A stretch of DNA of 64,000 bases from Brachypodium distachyon (Eukaryota; Streptophyta; Magnoliopsida; Poales; Poaceae): contig NC_016131.3 in NCBI RefSeq assembly GCF_000005505.3, forward strand, positions 25,473,001-25,537,000. Direction: 5' to 3'. Positions within the stretch are counted from its first letter, which is position 1, and the number at the start of each line of letters is the position of its first letter. The notes below the pieces were generated by a model. The model saw only the letters and a list, made by a program, of their open reading frames with translations, ran no database searches and was not told where the DNA came from. The translations under genes and the position numbers were made by a program. Below are positions 48,755-60,241 of the stretch, piece after piece.

Positions 48755-51700
48755 TCACTCTTGACCTAAACCTGTCCCTGGAGCACCACCTGAAGTTCCA
48801 TCTTCATTGCCACTATAAACCCTCCCACTGGCAGTCAAGTAACTCCACATCCTCCCTCTACCTCGAATAGGTATCAGCTTTGAAACTAGATTCTGTGCAG
48901 CAGCATGCCTTGGGGCAGTGAATGGCCTAGCAGCAGGCCTTGGTGTAGGAGCAGCTGGTCTTGGTGTAGGAGCAGCAGCTCTTGGTGTAGGAGTAGCAGC
49001 ATCATGTCTTGGTGTAGGAGGCCTACCAGCAGGTCTTGGTGTAGGTGTAGGAGCATCAGCTGCAGTTCTTGGTGTAGGAGTAGGATGCTTCCTTGGAGAT
49101 CTCCTGGGAGTTGTAGGAGCTGAAGCTGATGGTCTAGATGTAGGTGTCCTTCTAGCAGAAGGGGGTGTTGGAGCTCTTGGTGTTGCAGCAGGAGCAGCTC
49201 TTGTAGAGGAACCTGCTTCATCTGGAATGGTCCTGTTAGCCTGTTCAGAAGAGGAAATGTATGTAATAATTGAAGTTTCAAGTATAGCAACATATATGAT
49301 TTGTAATAATTGAAGTTTAGTAATTACCATGTGCTGGTTTCTCCCAATCTGTAGGTCAGGTTTCAAAGGCAAAGAACAGCTTGCAAATCTGTAACACTGA
49401 ATTTTGCAATTGTTACAAGTGATGGAGCCATCCTAGAGCTGTCTTTCTTCCTGGGCACTTCAAACTGTCCTCTCCATCTCTTCTCCTTTGGCCTGCCAGG
49501 ATGTTTTGTGAACACTGGTGGGTCTATGTCATCTGTTGGTGTCCTTGTCCACTGATCCTGACTAGGAACATGATATACTACTGGGCTGAATGCTTGCTTG
49601 TACATTTCTTTCTTGAAAAAGTCATGCACAAAGTCTTCTAGATGTTGTTTGGACTTGTATATAGCTGAAATAACATGGTTGCATGGCATTCCAGTGATAT
49701 CCCACTTCCTACATCGACAACTTCTTTCATCCAAGTTGACTACATGGCTTCTCTGACCACTGCTGACCTGCCATATCCCTGGACCAGCACATATTGGTTT
49801 GCAGTTGTTGGACCATTTCTTTTCTATCTCTAATCTCTCTACATAAGTGGGTGTGATTTCCCACCTACATCCTGCTACACCTTCTCTTTTCATGTTAAAT
49901 CTAATCATAATCTTTGTCCTTATTCCCTCAATCATGGTGACAATTGGCTTCTTCCTAACATCTAAGATAAATTTGTTAAACACTTCACTAAGGTTATTGA
50001 CTACCAAGTCAGTCTTGCAATTAGTGTCAAAGGCATGTCTGGCCCAAGTGGCGAGAGGAATTTTGGACAGCCAAGCAACAACATCTTCACATTCATTATG
50101 CATATCAGCCATTGCATTATCAAAAGCATTCTTGCTGTAAGAGTAACTAGTAGCATCCATGAGTTTTTTCAGATCATCACCTCTAAACCCAGCAGTTTGG
50201 AAGTTTGCATAAATGTGTCTAAGGAAAAACCTCCGAGGACAGTTGGGAAATACCCTATTTATTGTAGTTAGAAGGCCCTAGGTACAAATTAAACAATAAT
50301 GAGCTGGTAATGTAATGTAACTACAGCATTAATGTAATGCAAGTTTGAATGTAATGCCCTATTGATTACATTATATTTAATGTAACTACAGCAGTAATGT
50401 AATGCAAGTTTGAATGAACATACCTTTTGCCTATCTGACATTATTGTGTAATAAGCAAATTGGCCAGATTCACCACCTAATGCATACTTGAGAATCTGCA
50501 GGAACCAGCACCAACTAGTTGTATCTTCTTTGCCAACAACAGCAAAAGCAACTGGGTATATATTGTTGTTGCCATCTCTGCCAGTGGCTGCCAATATTTG
50601 TGCTCCTGTGCATAGCTTAATGAAGCATTCATCAACTCCAATGAAAGGTCTACAGCCTTTTAAGAATCCTTCTTTTGCAGCATTAATACAGAAGAACAAG
50701 CCATGAAACCTTGGGTTGGCAGCAGGATTTAGACGTACAGTTGAGACAATGCATCTTGACCCTGGATTTGTATGTAGAATTGTTTGCATGTAGTCCCTAA
50801 TCCTAGGATACTGTTTAATGTGATCACCTAAGATCACAGCAATAGCTTTGTTTTTGGCCCTATATGCTGCAATCTTGTTCACCTCAATGCCATAATCCCT
50901 CTTTGCATTGTCCATCAAACCAGTGACATCACAAGAAGTATTTGCTCTAATATCTGACTCATAGACTTTGCTCAACCACTTTGCATTAATTCTTGTGTTG
51001 TCTCTGGTGGTGCCACAAGTGTGTGTCAAATGCATCTTTCTCAAGCAGAAAGGCTCATTTCCCACCTTTGAACCTACCATGTAGAATGGACAGTAGCTTT
51101 GATGCACTTCACTATAATCTTGTCCTTGTTGTTTCTATGATCCTTGAAATCTCTGCTTTGAGATATATGCAGCTGGATTAGGGCTTCTCTAAATTGATAC
51201 ACATCCACAAAACACATCCTCAAACAGAATTGATCTTGTGGGTTCTTTCTCTTTACATTGTACCAAACTCTAGTGGCTGCCTTCTTAACCCTGCTCTTTC
51301 TTCCCTCTGGCATAACATAACTGAACTCCTCTGCACCATCTTCATCTTTCACATGTAAAGGCTCCTCACCATTGTCTTCTTCTCCAGATGGGATGAAATC
51401 TGGCTCAATGATGACTTCAGGTTCAGAGTGTGCCCTCCTTGTAGGTCCTTCCCTCCTGGCCTTCTTGCGTTCTTCTGGATCAGGCTCAAATATATCCTCA
51501 ACATCTGTGTCCCCTTCACATTGCAGCAGTGGGTCATTTCTCTCTCTATTCATTTCAGCTATTAACTCCTTCAATTCCAAGTCTTCTTGGCTCTGCTGTA
51601 CTTCATCATGCTCAGGATTGTATTCACTGTCACTTGACTCATCAGTTGCAGAAGCATTGTCATCAAATTCATGCTCAACCTCTTCTTCCACCTTCTCTTC

Positions 51701-52701
51701 AACTTCTTCTTCAATTTCTTCTCGAACTTCTTCTTCTTCTACATGAATGTCAGCATAGCAGAACTCATCTTGAGTCTGATCTTCACACTGTTGGTACTTG
51801 TCAGGTACCAACACATAGCTAACACTCTCATGTGTAGCATGTACTGTCTGCATTGGCTCTACATCTTCAGTCTCATCTTCAGTCTAGTACTGGTCAGGGA
51901 CCAAAATATAATTAACACTCTCTTGTGTAGGTTGTACTGGCTGCATTGGCTCTTCATCAAACATACTCCAGTCAATCTGGTTAACTGTCACTGGCCCTTC
52001 ATTTCTTGCTGCATTCTGTCCTGCTTCCTCTTCCAAGTCAATGTGTTGTTCTGCATTCTGCCCAGCTTCCTTTTCCAAGTCAATGTGCTGTTCTGCACTT
52101 ACTGGTTCTGCATTCTTTCCTGCTTCCTCTTCCAAGTCAATGTGCATTGGCTGGGCATTATCTACTATGAGCTTCTTCTTAGCCTTTGGTGTCCTTCCAT
52201 TCATGTTTTTTTCTGGCACGGATGAGTAAAAAGATATGGCTTTGCCAATTGGAGATTCACCATTCTTTCCCTTTAGAATTGTCAATGTGACCTTTTTTTC
52301 TCTTTATAAAGAGCCAGCATGTCCCGCACCTTACTATTGTTATCAATAAGCTTTAATCCTGCCAGTCCCTTACCTTCTTCTTTCTCATAATACATGAAGT
52401 CTTTTCTGTCATAATCACGGCTCTCCATAAGGCCTACTAGATTCATAAAAGTGACATCTGAAATGCCCAAATGTCTTCACAAATTCTGCCCGCAGCTAAA
52501 GTTCATACTAACGGTCCAAACTTCATCATCAATTCTACAAAAGTAAACCCACCACAATTTCAGCCTCTAAATCTAAATCCCTCAAATCGAACAAACCTAA
52601 CCGCGAATTCATCCAAAAAACCTAAGTCGTCAAGGGATGTAATAGACTTACCCGGAGACGAAGAGGGTGTCCGTCCAATGCATTGCTTGTGTCATAGACA
52701 T
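48755..52701 (-). pseudogene. mudrA: mudrA-type MULE transposase, decayed
   Basis: Transposase that would bind the terminal repeats and cut and join DNA. Exons, 5' to 3': 52701-52652, 52474-50424, 50277-49328, 49240-48755. Parts in order: an N-terminal domain; an acidic region with repeats of HIDLEEEAGQNAEQ and long Glu runs; the MuDR domain (RKNPQDQFCLRMCFVDVYQF); and the MULE DDE domain. The DDE domain has FIGVDECFIK (first Asp) and SDRQKG across the intron at 50278-50423 (second Asp), followed by CPRRFFLRHIYANF. Next are the SWIM zinc finger (CRCRKWDITGMPCNH), a CX2C knuckle in a shifted frame, and a Thr/Pro-rich tail with repeated PTPRPA. Lesions: a frameshift in the T7 run at 52293-52299, a TAG at 51884-51886, and frameshifts near 51075-51105 and 49428. 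An upstream in-frame start is possible. It is unlikely to make active protein. Confidence 0.88.
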
Positions 52702-52979
52702 TGCCGACGAGTCCGCCTTGGCTGCGGCGCTGCCTTGCGCCATTGACGGGCACAGCTCACGGGAGAGCTTGGCTATGCCGCCGCCGCCGCCGTACTTTCG
52801 CACGGACCTGGGCAGATCTCGTTGCTGTCGGGGACGACCTGGTGCCCGCTGCCGTCCCACCCATCCGCCGCCGCCGCTGCCGTCTCCGTCATCAGCTACG
52901 GGGAAAGAAGACAGGGAGAGAGATGGCGAGTCGGTCGGGTTAGGGTTAGGGCAAAGTGAACGACCCATATCAGCTCGAT

Positions 52980-53144
52980 CGGGTTCGGGCAGTAGCCACG
53001 CTGGACTGCCGCGGTGGACGACACGCTGGCCTGACAGTGGGCCCAGCCTGTCATAAAACGGTTTACGCACTAGCGAAGGAGGGGTTATCCTAATCCGGTG
53101 ATTTTTCACAACAAAATCGTGAAGTGGCACCTACGTGAAACCCT
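52980..53144 (-). repeat. right terminal inverted repeat of the MULE
   Basis: Inverted partner of 46908-47072, ending in ACGTGAAACCCT on the plus strand. It lies upstream of mudrA and is its likely promoter. A short (TTAGGG)-like run is just inside it at about 52937-52951. Confidence 0.85.
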
Positions 53145-53415
53145 ATTCCCTAATGTGGTGGTTTTTTAAAATTTACTCCCTTATCAGGCGTAGAAGGAAT
53201 CTCAAATTTCAACGCCGAGCCCAGTTCGTTTCTTGCACGGCAATCCGTATACGGGAATCCAAAATCGGACAATAAGCCCAGTAGCCCAGTCCGTCTCCAC
53301 ATTTTCTTTTTCTCAAATCAAAACCAAACACCCTTGGTCCGGTGATCCGGTCGGGGTCAAGCCGAGTCCATTTCCCACTTTCCGCCGCGACAAGGCTCCG
53401 CTCCCTCCGCCCGCC
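53145..53415 (+). promoter_or_regulatory. MULE outer end and RPT4 promoter
   Basis: The first 45 bp appear to be the outer MULE end. The remaining 225 bp form the promoter and 5' UTR of the RPT4 gene, so the transposon terminus sits within about 230 bp of its start codon. Confidence 0.5.
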
Positions 53416-56400
53416 ATGGCCGACGCGATCGCCGAAGCCGCCGCCCGCCGCGCCGCCGTCGTCGCCAAGTACCGGAGGGTTCTCCTCTCGTGCCGGGAGC
53501 TCGAGTCCCGCGTGCGCACAGGTAACCTCCCTTCCCTCTCCTCCTCCGCCGCCGCCGCATTGCGCGACGCCTCGCGCGTAGACCTAGCCCCGCCCGCCGT
53601 CGGTCGATACCGGCGAGAGGAGCGTCCCTTGCGCTCTAAATCCACGGGATGTACTCCGATTGTGGATGGATTTCCTTGGCTGGGCTTGCTTCCGCCGGGA
53701 TTGTTTGGCTTTGCGTTTGGGGTTTTAGAGCCCACTAAACCCTCGCCTTCTTGCCGCTGATCGCTTGTTAACCCACACACCCGACCGCTTTTTTCGCCAA
53801 CGAAATAAAAATCGCTTCCTAGTTGACGGATTTCGAATTTGGGCACGATTCGCTACTGGAAAGTTCTAGCCTTTTATTTCAATCTAAGGTAGTACAGTGG
53901 ATTGTTCGGTGATTCGAATTGGAGTGCTTCACGTTGTTCAATGCTATGCTGCTGCTAGTGGCTTTTATTTTAGCTCCTGGCACAAGGAGGGCGCTTCGGC
54001 CTTTCATGTTCCACTGCTCTTCTCTGGAGCATTTTACTCTTGCGCGAGTTGCTTGCTGGAAGATCCAATTCGTTCCATATGCAGCACGCCTCTGTCAGGC
54101 TCAGTTGTGTTTATTACAGTCCTGTTGCATTGCAGGGGGAGACAAGCTGAAGAGCAGTAAGAAGGAACTTGAGAAAACTAAAGAGCACGTCCAGGCGTTA
54201 CAAAGCCCCGGGCAGACGGTCGGAGAGGTGCTGCGCGCGATTGACAATGACCGCTGTGAGTGTTATATCCTTTTTCTCTGTACACTGTCCAACCAGGCCC
54301 TTTCCTCCTCCTTGCTGACAAGTCACACTGTTCCTTCACTTGCAGTTATTATAAGGAGTAGCGCCGGCCCTCGGTACGTTACCAACTGCCGCACTAAGTT
54401 GAACAGGGAAAAATTGACACCGGGCACGCGTGTGTGTCTTGACAATGTGACACTTACAATCATGCGCATACTTCCGCGCGAGGTATTGCCGTGTTCCAGA
54501 ACATTCAGTATATTTGTTAGCTGTCCAAGTGTCCATTATGTAGTCTGCCCTTTCCCTTTTTGTCGATTAGTCATGAGCCAAAATCAAATGGTGTTGTCCA
54601 TTGCATCGATGACATGGTTTATATGTTTCGGAAAAAAAGGACATGATTAATATCTTTCTTGTTCCTTCTAGGTGGACTCTTCAGTGTACAACATGATTCA
54701 TGAGGATCCAGGGAATGTCAGCTACTCTGCTGTTGGAGGGCTATCTGAACAGATCAGGGAACTTAGGGAGACCATCGAGCTTCCACTCATGAACCCTGAA
54801 TTGTTCCTCCGAGCTGGGATTAAGCCACCCAAGGTAAATTCATCAATGCACACACTTGCATTTCTTTGTTCCAATGTGTGCAAGCTATTAAAATAGAGTC
54901 AACAATATGAACAACCACTGGGCTCATTTCAGGGAGTGCTCCTTTACGGCCCACCTGGGACTGGGAAGACGCTGCTGGCGAGGGCTATTGCAAGTAACAT
55001 GGACGTCAACTTCATGAAGGTGTGGCATATTGCACTTCCCAACAGCCCCTCCCTTCCCTTTATTTATATAACTATCATCTTGCTAACCTGCATTGGGTGC
55101 AATAGGTTGTCTCAAGTGCTATCCTTGACAAGTACATTGGTGAAAGCGCTCGGATGATAAGGGAGATGTTTACCTATGCACGTGATCATCAGGTAATCAT
55201 CTTCTAATCTATTCTGCTTCTCATCTAAGTATTTTTCTGTGTTAATAGCATACATGTTTCTTAAAAAAACTCCGGCGCATTAACAAAAGCTAGCTTTTAT
55301 ACTGATTTATTCTCTAGTTTTCTTGTATCAAATATATATAATAAACAGATACTATATCCCTCCATACCAAAATATAAGGCGTATTCTGTTTGCTTTGACC
55401 GAGGTTTTGACCATCAATTAGTCCATTAATACATTTTTTTGTGCCATGAAATAGGTATCATTGTATTCACATTCATAAGTACTTGCTCATGGAGTTATGG
55501 TTATGATTTATATCACATAATTAAAATTATTGATTGAGTAAATCTTGGTCAAAGGCTTAGTGAAAGGAAATGAAATACGTCCTATATCTTGGAACGGAGG
55601 TAGGATTAGTGCTAGATGAGATTACAGTGGAGCATATGTCCAAAATAAATTTTATCAGTGATATCCATATGGCAATAGAAATGTACTGTAATTAACAAAA
55701 GAATGCCTTGCATTTAGTAGAGTCATCTCTGCTTAGTTATTACTTATGACTTGAACTGTTTAATTTTGTTTCTCCAGCCCTGCATCATCTTCATGGATGA
55801 AATCGACGCAATTGGAGGAAGAAGATTCAGTGAGGGTACAAGTGCTGATCGTGAGATCCAGAGGACGCTCATGGAACTGCTACACCAGTTAGATGGCTTT
55901 CATGAACTTGGAAAGGCAAAGTTCTTTTGTTGGATTTTTATGACTTCGTTCCCAAAATGAGTTTTATTGATGTTGCATTTAGGGTTGCATATTTCTTTTG
56001 CTGCATTCATGTTTGAATGTTCTCATTGGTTATTGTTTCCTGGACGTTCGCTTAGTTATTTTACAATCTTGGAATGTTCATCTTTTTTTACCAGTTCTTG
56101 AAATGTTCATCTTTATGTCTGGTTAGTTATTTTCTTAGCTCAATTATGCTGAACTTCTGATCAAAGTAACTGCAGTTTGTACTCGCTGCTTGCATAAACT
56201 TTTTTCGCACTGACATGCATTTTTATTTTGTTGTGGGTGCTTCTGGATGCTGAATTTTTTGGTCCAACCATATTTTCGTTGTTACATTCAGGTGAAAGTA
56301 ATAATGGCAACCAACCGGCCGGATGTTCTGGACCCTGCTCTCTTACGTCCCGGACGTCTGGGTTGCAAGATTGAAATTCCTCTTCCTAATGAACAGGCGA

Positions 56401-56798
56401 GGCTTGAAATCCTCAAGATACATGCAGCTGGGGTTGCCAAGCACGGCGAAATCAATTACGAAGCGGCTGCAAAGCTAGCAGAGGTGAGTTCGTCCTGCTT
56501 ATGCAAAGCTCTCAATTGCACTGGAAGTTTCTCTTCTAAATTTTTTCATCATTTCAGGGATTTAACGCTGCCGATATGCGTAATGTCTGCACAGAAGCTG
56601 GCATGGCAGCAATCCGAGCAGAGCGTGACTACGTCATGAATGAAGACTTCATGCAGGTGCGGTATTTTGCCAGTGCTTTCAAGTTGACTATCATTAACAC
56701 TGACATTCATCAGAGTGTCTCATTTTTTTTAGGCCGTGAGGAAACTTGCCGACGCAAAGAAGCTAGAGTCCCGCGCCGACTACAAAGTGGACTTTTAG
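53416..56798 (+). CDS. RPT4: 26S proteasome AAA-ATPase subunit RPT4 (10B)
   Basis: Base subunit that unfolds and translocates proteasome substrates. Exons: 53416-53521, 54136-54255, 54346-54482, 54672-54833, 54933-55019, 55106-55192, 55778-55915, 56292-56483, 56558-56656, 56733-56798; 397 aa, all in phase. An N-terminal coiled coil ([13 protein letters not shown]) precedes the OB domain ([13 protein letters not shown]). Walker A GPPGTGKT is at 181-188 and Walker [12 protein letters not shown] at about 236-246. The second region of homology reads [14 protein letters not shown], where the family has LDRK; the two RPGR arginines remain at 298 and 301. The tail ends [10 protein letters not shown], a few residues shorter than usual. 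Intron 7 has a GC donor (AAAG|GCAAAG). Intron 6 carries a MITE. Substitutions at otherwise invariant sites suggest a diverged paralogue rather than the main RPT4 copy; this is inference. Confidence 0.93.
55358..55602. mobile_element. Stowaway-like MITE in RPT4 intron 6
   Basis: About 245 bp. The left end is CCCTCCATACCAAAATATAA and the right end, inverted, is CTACCTCCGTTCCAAGATAT; both continue with GGCGTATT or GGACGTATT. This is the common grass Stowaway terminus and lies wholly within the intron. Confidence 0.8.
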
Positions 56799-56980
56799 AG
56801 AATGACAAGGCGAATTAACCAGCTGATCCTTTTTGATGCGAAGCTTTAGCTATGTCGATCCCTGCATTTGAACAAGGAAATCATGAGATGTATGATCCAG
56901 ATGCTACCGTGATTCTCTTCTGCGAGACTGATCCGCGCCCTGGCCCTAAATGTTGGGGAGTCTCTCTTTGCAATTGTGCA

Positions 56981-57056
56981 CCCTAGATGAAACTGATCAA
57001 TCCTCACCAACCCTAGATGAAACTGATCAATCCTCACCAACCCTAGATGAAACTGA
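56981..57056 (+). repeat. 30-bp tandem repeat, 2.5 copies
   Basis: The unit starts CCCTAGATGAAACTGATCAA and is repeated at 56981, 57011 and (partly) 57041, just downstream of the RPT4 stop. The copies are essentially identical, so the expansion is recent. Confidence 0.85.
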
Positions 57057-60000
57057 AATACTCTGCTCTGCTTTGCCGATGTCTTGATATAAAAAAAATG
57101 CCTGTCATGTTCTGTGTCTCCTGAGTTTTGTGTGCTGCATTTGCTTGCATGTGCTACTCATTGGTGTTTTACATCACCTGCATTTCCAGCATGACTTAAT
57201 ATTTCGGAACCAGCTTTTTTTTTTCTCTTTAGGTTTAATAAATAACAAATGTGTATCCATAGCTGTTGAGTGATCATTTGTATGATTGCATCCGCAAGTA
57301 TGTGCACTTGCAGTTTTGTATCCTGGGAAGGGCCATAACTGGGCTTGCCATTTCAGGGATCAAATCTGCCAGGAGAGATACTAATTAGAATTTAGAAGTA
57401 ATGATTGAACAAAGATGATATGATCCTTGAGAAGTCTAATTAAGTGCTCCTGTAACTGCAAACTGTCTCGAATGTAGCATTATCATGGAGATTTGTTCTC
57501 CAACTGCCTTCTGAAGTTTCTGGATATATTATACAGCATCGTGGCAGACACGTTGTACTTACTCGTGGATATACCGTCTTTCTTTTTAGGATTACTTCGA
57601 TCTGTGTTCTCGTTTTGTTTTATGTACTGAAGATCTAGCTAGCTGTTTTAATTTGAACAAACTACAAATGCTCTTCCGAATAATGCATCCACAGTTCGTG
57701 ATCCACTTGGCTGGCTACTTCCCTCTTCTCAGCATTCTGTACAAACATAATTAACGATTAACAGAGCTTATAGAAGATTAATCTGCAGCTACAAGGACAC
57801 CAAAGAGCAGCAGATAAGATTATTTCTTACTTAGATAGCTAGCTAGCTATCAGTATATGTATATCACATATGATTCTGATATTTCATCACGGTGTGTGTC
57901 CATTGACAGTTAATTTTTGACACTAAGAAACTAGTGGTCACTAATGCATGCATGCATGCAGGCACTGTGGAATTTGGAGCTGTGTTCAGTACGTGACAAG
58001 CTACTACGGTGTAGGGATTAGTAAACAAAACCGGTAATTTAGCTTCTAGCCATTTGCATGCTGCGTACTGTACGTATTAAGTGTGTAGTACGGTCTACCT
58101 CTGGTTCTATTTATTTCCCTTTTCGTTTATGACATCTCCCCTCATTCTAATATTCACAAGAAAGGTTAACGTGCAGGGTGCTAGCCGTACGTGGTAGGTG
58201 CCCACCATGGGCTCACATATATCACATGCCACAAACACTGTTTTGTTTGCATGCGCGCGTGTATGTATGTGCGTACTTGATCTGAATCCACAATTTAGGC
58301 AGCCCTTCTGCGAACTGTTACCTGGAACCAAAAATTAGCAAAGTCTTCTTTCTTTGGATAAGAAAAATTAGCAAAGTCTTTGTTACGAATACCTAAGATA
58401 GACTAGTGGTTTTATGCGATTTGCGTGACGTGGAAACGTAACGATTTGTCAGATAAGAGTTAATCAGCAAATTATAAGCATGCATGCGCGCGTATACATG
58501 TGCGTACATTACGCCGGACAAAATGGCGCAGCTTTCGGAGACGATCGAGAGCAGGCCAGCTGCAAATGCGATCGAGCGACGGGCACTTCCACCACCCACA
58601 CACCCCGCCCATCCATCGACCGTGACATGCATATTGTAGAATCCATGAGGGTGCGTTCTTTTCGTTTACATGATTCGTTTTACATCAAAGTTGCTCTCAC
58701 CTAACTTTTTGAAGAACCCACATAGATTTAGCTAGATTTAATTTCAAAATAGTTTACTAAATTAGTTTGATAGCCTAATCAAATTTAGGTGGTGGCCTTT
58801 ACAGGAAGCTGGGGGATGGCATCTTCTTGAAGAAGCCGGTTCAGGAAGTCGAAAAGAGCTTGCCCCTAGTGGATCCAGATATCTTCTGTACCTAATAATA
58901 ATAAAAGCAGTAACGTTTCCGTCGTTGGGTTTCGTCCGTTAGGGCATCTTTTCGTTTCAGTCCTTCTTTTTTTCAGAAATCAACACGCAGTCCAATTTGA
59001 GGACGGAACTGGGCTTTTCTGCAAAACTCGGTTTTTTTTTTTGCAATTGTCCCCTACCTCCACCCCTCCTCCTCCAGCGACCGCTCCCCAGTACCTTACT
59101 CCCATGCCCGGCACCGCCGGCCCCCTCCTCCACCTCCCGAGCCCTCCCCCCCCACCCCCCCCCCCCCCCGCCCCCCTCCCGTGGCCGCCGGCCCCATCTC
59201 CTCCTCCGCTCACTTCGTGGACTCCGGCCGAAGCAGCGGCAAGCATCGGCAGCAAGCGTGGCCTGCAGGGCGGCAGAGCAGCGGCTGCAGGCGTCGGCGG
59301 GGTTGCTCTTCTCCGATTTCAAACCCAAAACGAATTCTTCTCTGAGGCGATGTTTGCACGAGCAATATGGGGTGCCGACATAAACTCCTTTGCCTGTTCT
59401 ACAAAGCTCCGTCCGAGATGGCGTCTCCCCAGATCCGCCCGACTGCCGACTCGCCAGAACTTTGTCAGCACGCCTCGCCAAATCTGCGATCCGCTCGACT
59501 CCTGACCATCTTACACCTGGGCCATGGCAACGCACGAGCAATGTACTAGTCCAATATAAATTTTATACGATTAAATTTCGAAAAGATCGTACTTTCTTAT
59601 AAAATTCAAAAAAACACACGGAATAACAATCATCTTTAATTTTTCTCACATATATAGCCATAACTATTCGGATGAGCATTCTCAAATAACCCGAATCACA
59701 GTCATCCGGGCTCTCTATTCGTAAAAAAAACGTTGCTAATTAATCGTACTAATCTAGCAGATTTGAGTTATCAACGCCAGAGTGATGGTTATGGGAGAAG
59801 ATTAGCGACAGTTACGGTTGTGTGAAAGACTAGACGGAAAAAAGCGTGGTCTTGCGAAATGTATTTAATTTATATATATAATCGATTAAGTATTTATTAT
59901 TATTTATAAATGATTTTATTAACATATCAATTCTATCGAATTAATTGGCATGTCTCTAAATTAAACTTCCGTTAATTAAAAAGACTATGGTGGTCGAGGT

Positions 60001-60084
60001 ATCACACATGGTATGATCGTATCGATCGGTTTCGGTTGTCTCGTGATCTCCTCCGATCTTCCACACAGCGCTACTATAGCACTC

Positions 60085-60097
60085 CTATATATATATA
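60085..60097 (+). promoter_or_regulatory. TATA box of the expansin-like gene
   Basis: CTATATATATATA lies about 145 bp upstream of the start codon at 60242, in the position expected for a TATA box with a leader of about 115 bp. Confidence 0.55.
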
Positions 60098-60241
60098 CGC
60101 TCCAGCTTGTAGCTAGTTCATGGCCCGCACGTCCCCAGCGCGCCATTTCCTTAAACTCGCACGCTAGCTAGCTCACCGGATCAATCCATGTACCCATAAG
60201 CGATCTCTTATCTGTCTCCATCGACGACTTGGTTTGACGCC

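Larger units (their letters stand above)
46908..53189. mobile_element. Mutator-like element with two convergent genes
   Basis: The 165-bp terminal inverted repeats are at 46908-47072 and 52980-53144. Between them lie a plus-strand gene starting 102 bp inside the left repeat and a mudrA transposase gene on the minus strand starting inside the right repeat. The right side continues to about 53189 with a GGGAGTAAATTTTAAAAAAC-type end (minus strand) that looks like a true MULE terminus. The matching outer 45 bp are not recognisable on the left, so that end is probably lost or diverged. No 9-bp target duplication was found. Confidence 0.85.
56799..60241. other. RPT4 3' UTR and intergenic space
   Basis: The 3' UTR probably covers the first 300-400 bp. 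The rest is AT-rich with a CATGCATGCATGCA run near 57947. A GC/C-rich patch at 58940-59500 includes a near-pure C tract (59146-59169). ORFs over that patch are low-complexity proline/alanine translations and are not credible genes. Confidence 0.5.

Noticed and set aside
52648..53130. Long upstream extension of the mudrA N terminus through the terminal repeat
   Set aside because: The frame is open but the residues encoded by the terminal repeat and the GC-rich leader are not transposase-like. The start at 52701 is preferred.
58957..59541. Overlapping ORFs on both strands around the C-rich tract
   Set aside because: They are low-complexity translations of a GC/C-rich patch with no conserved motifs and no exon structure.
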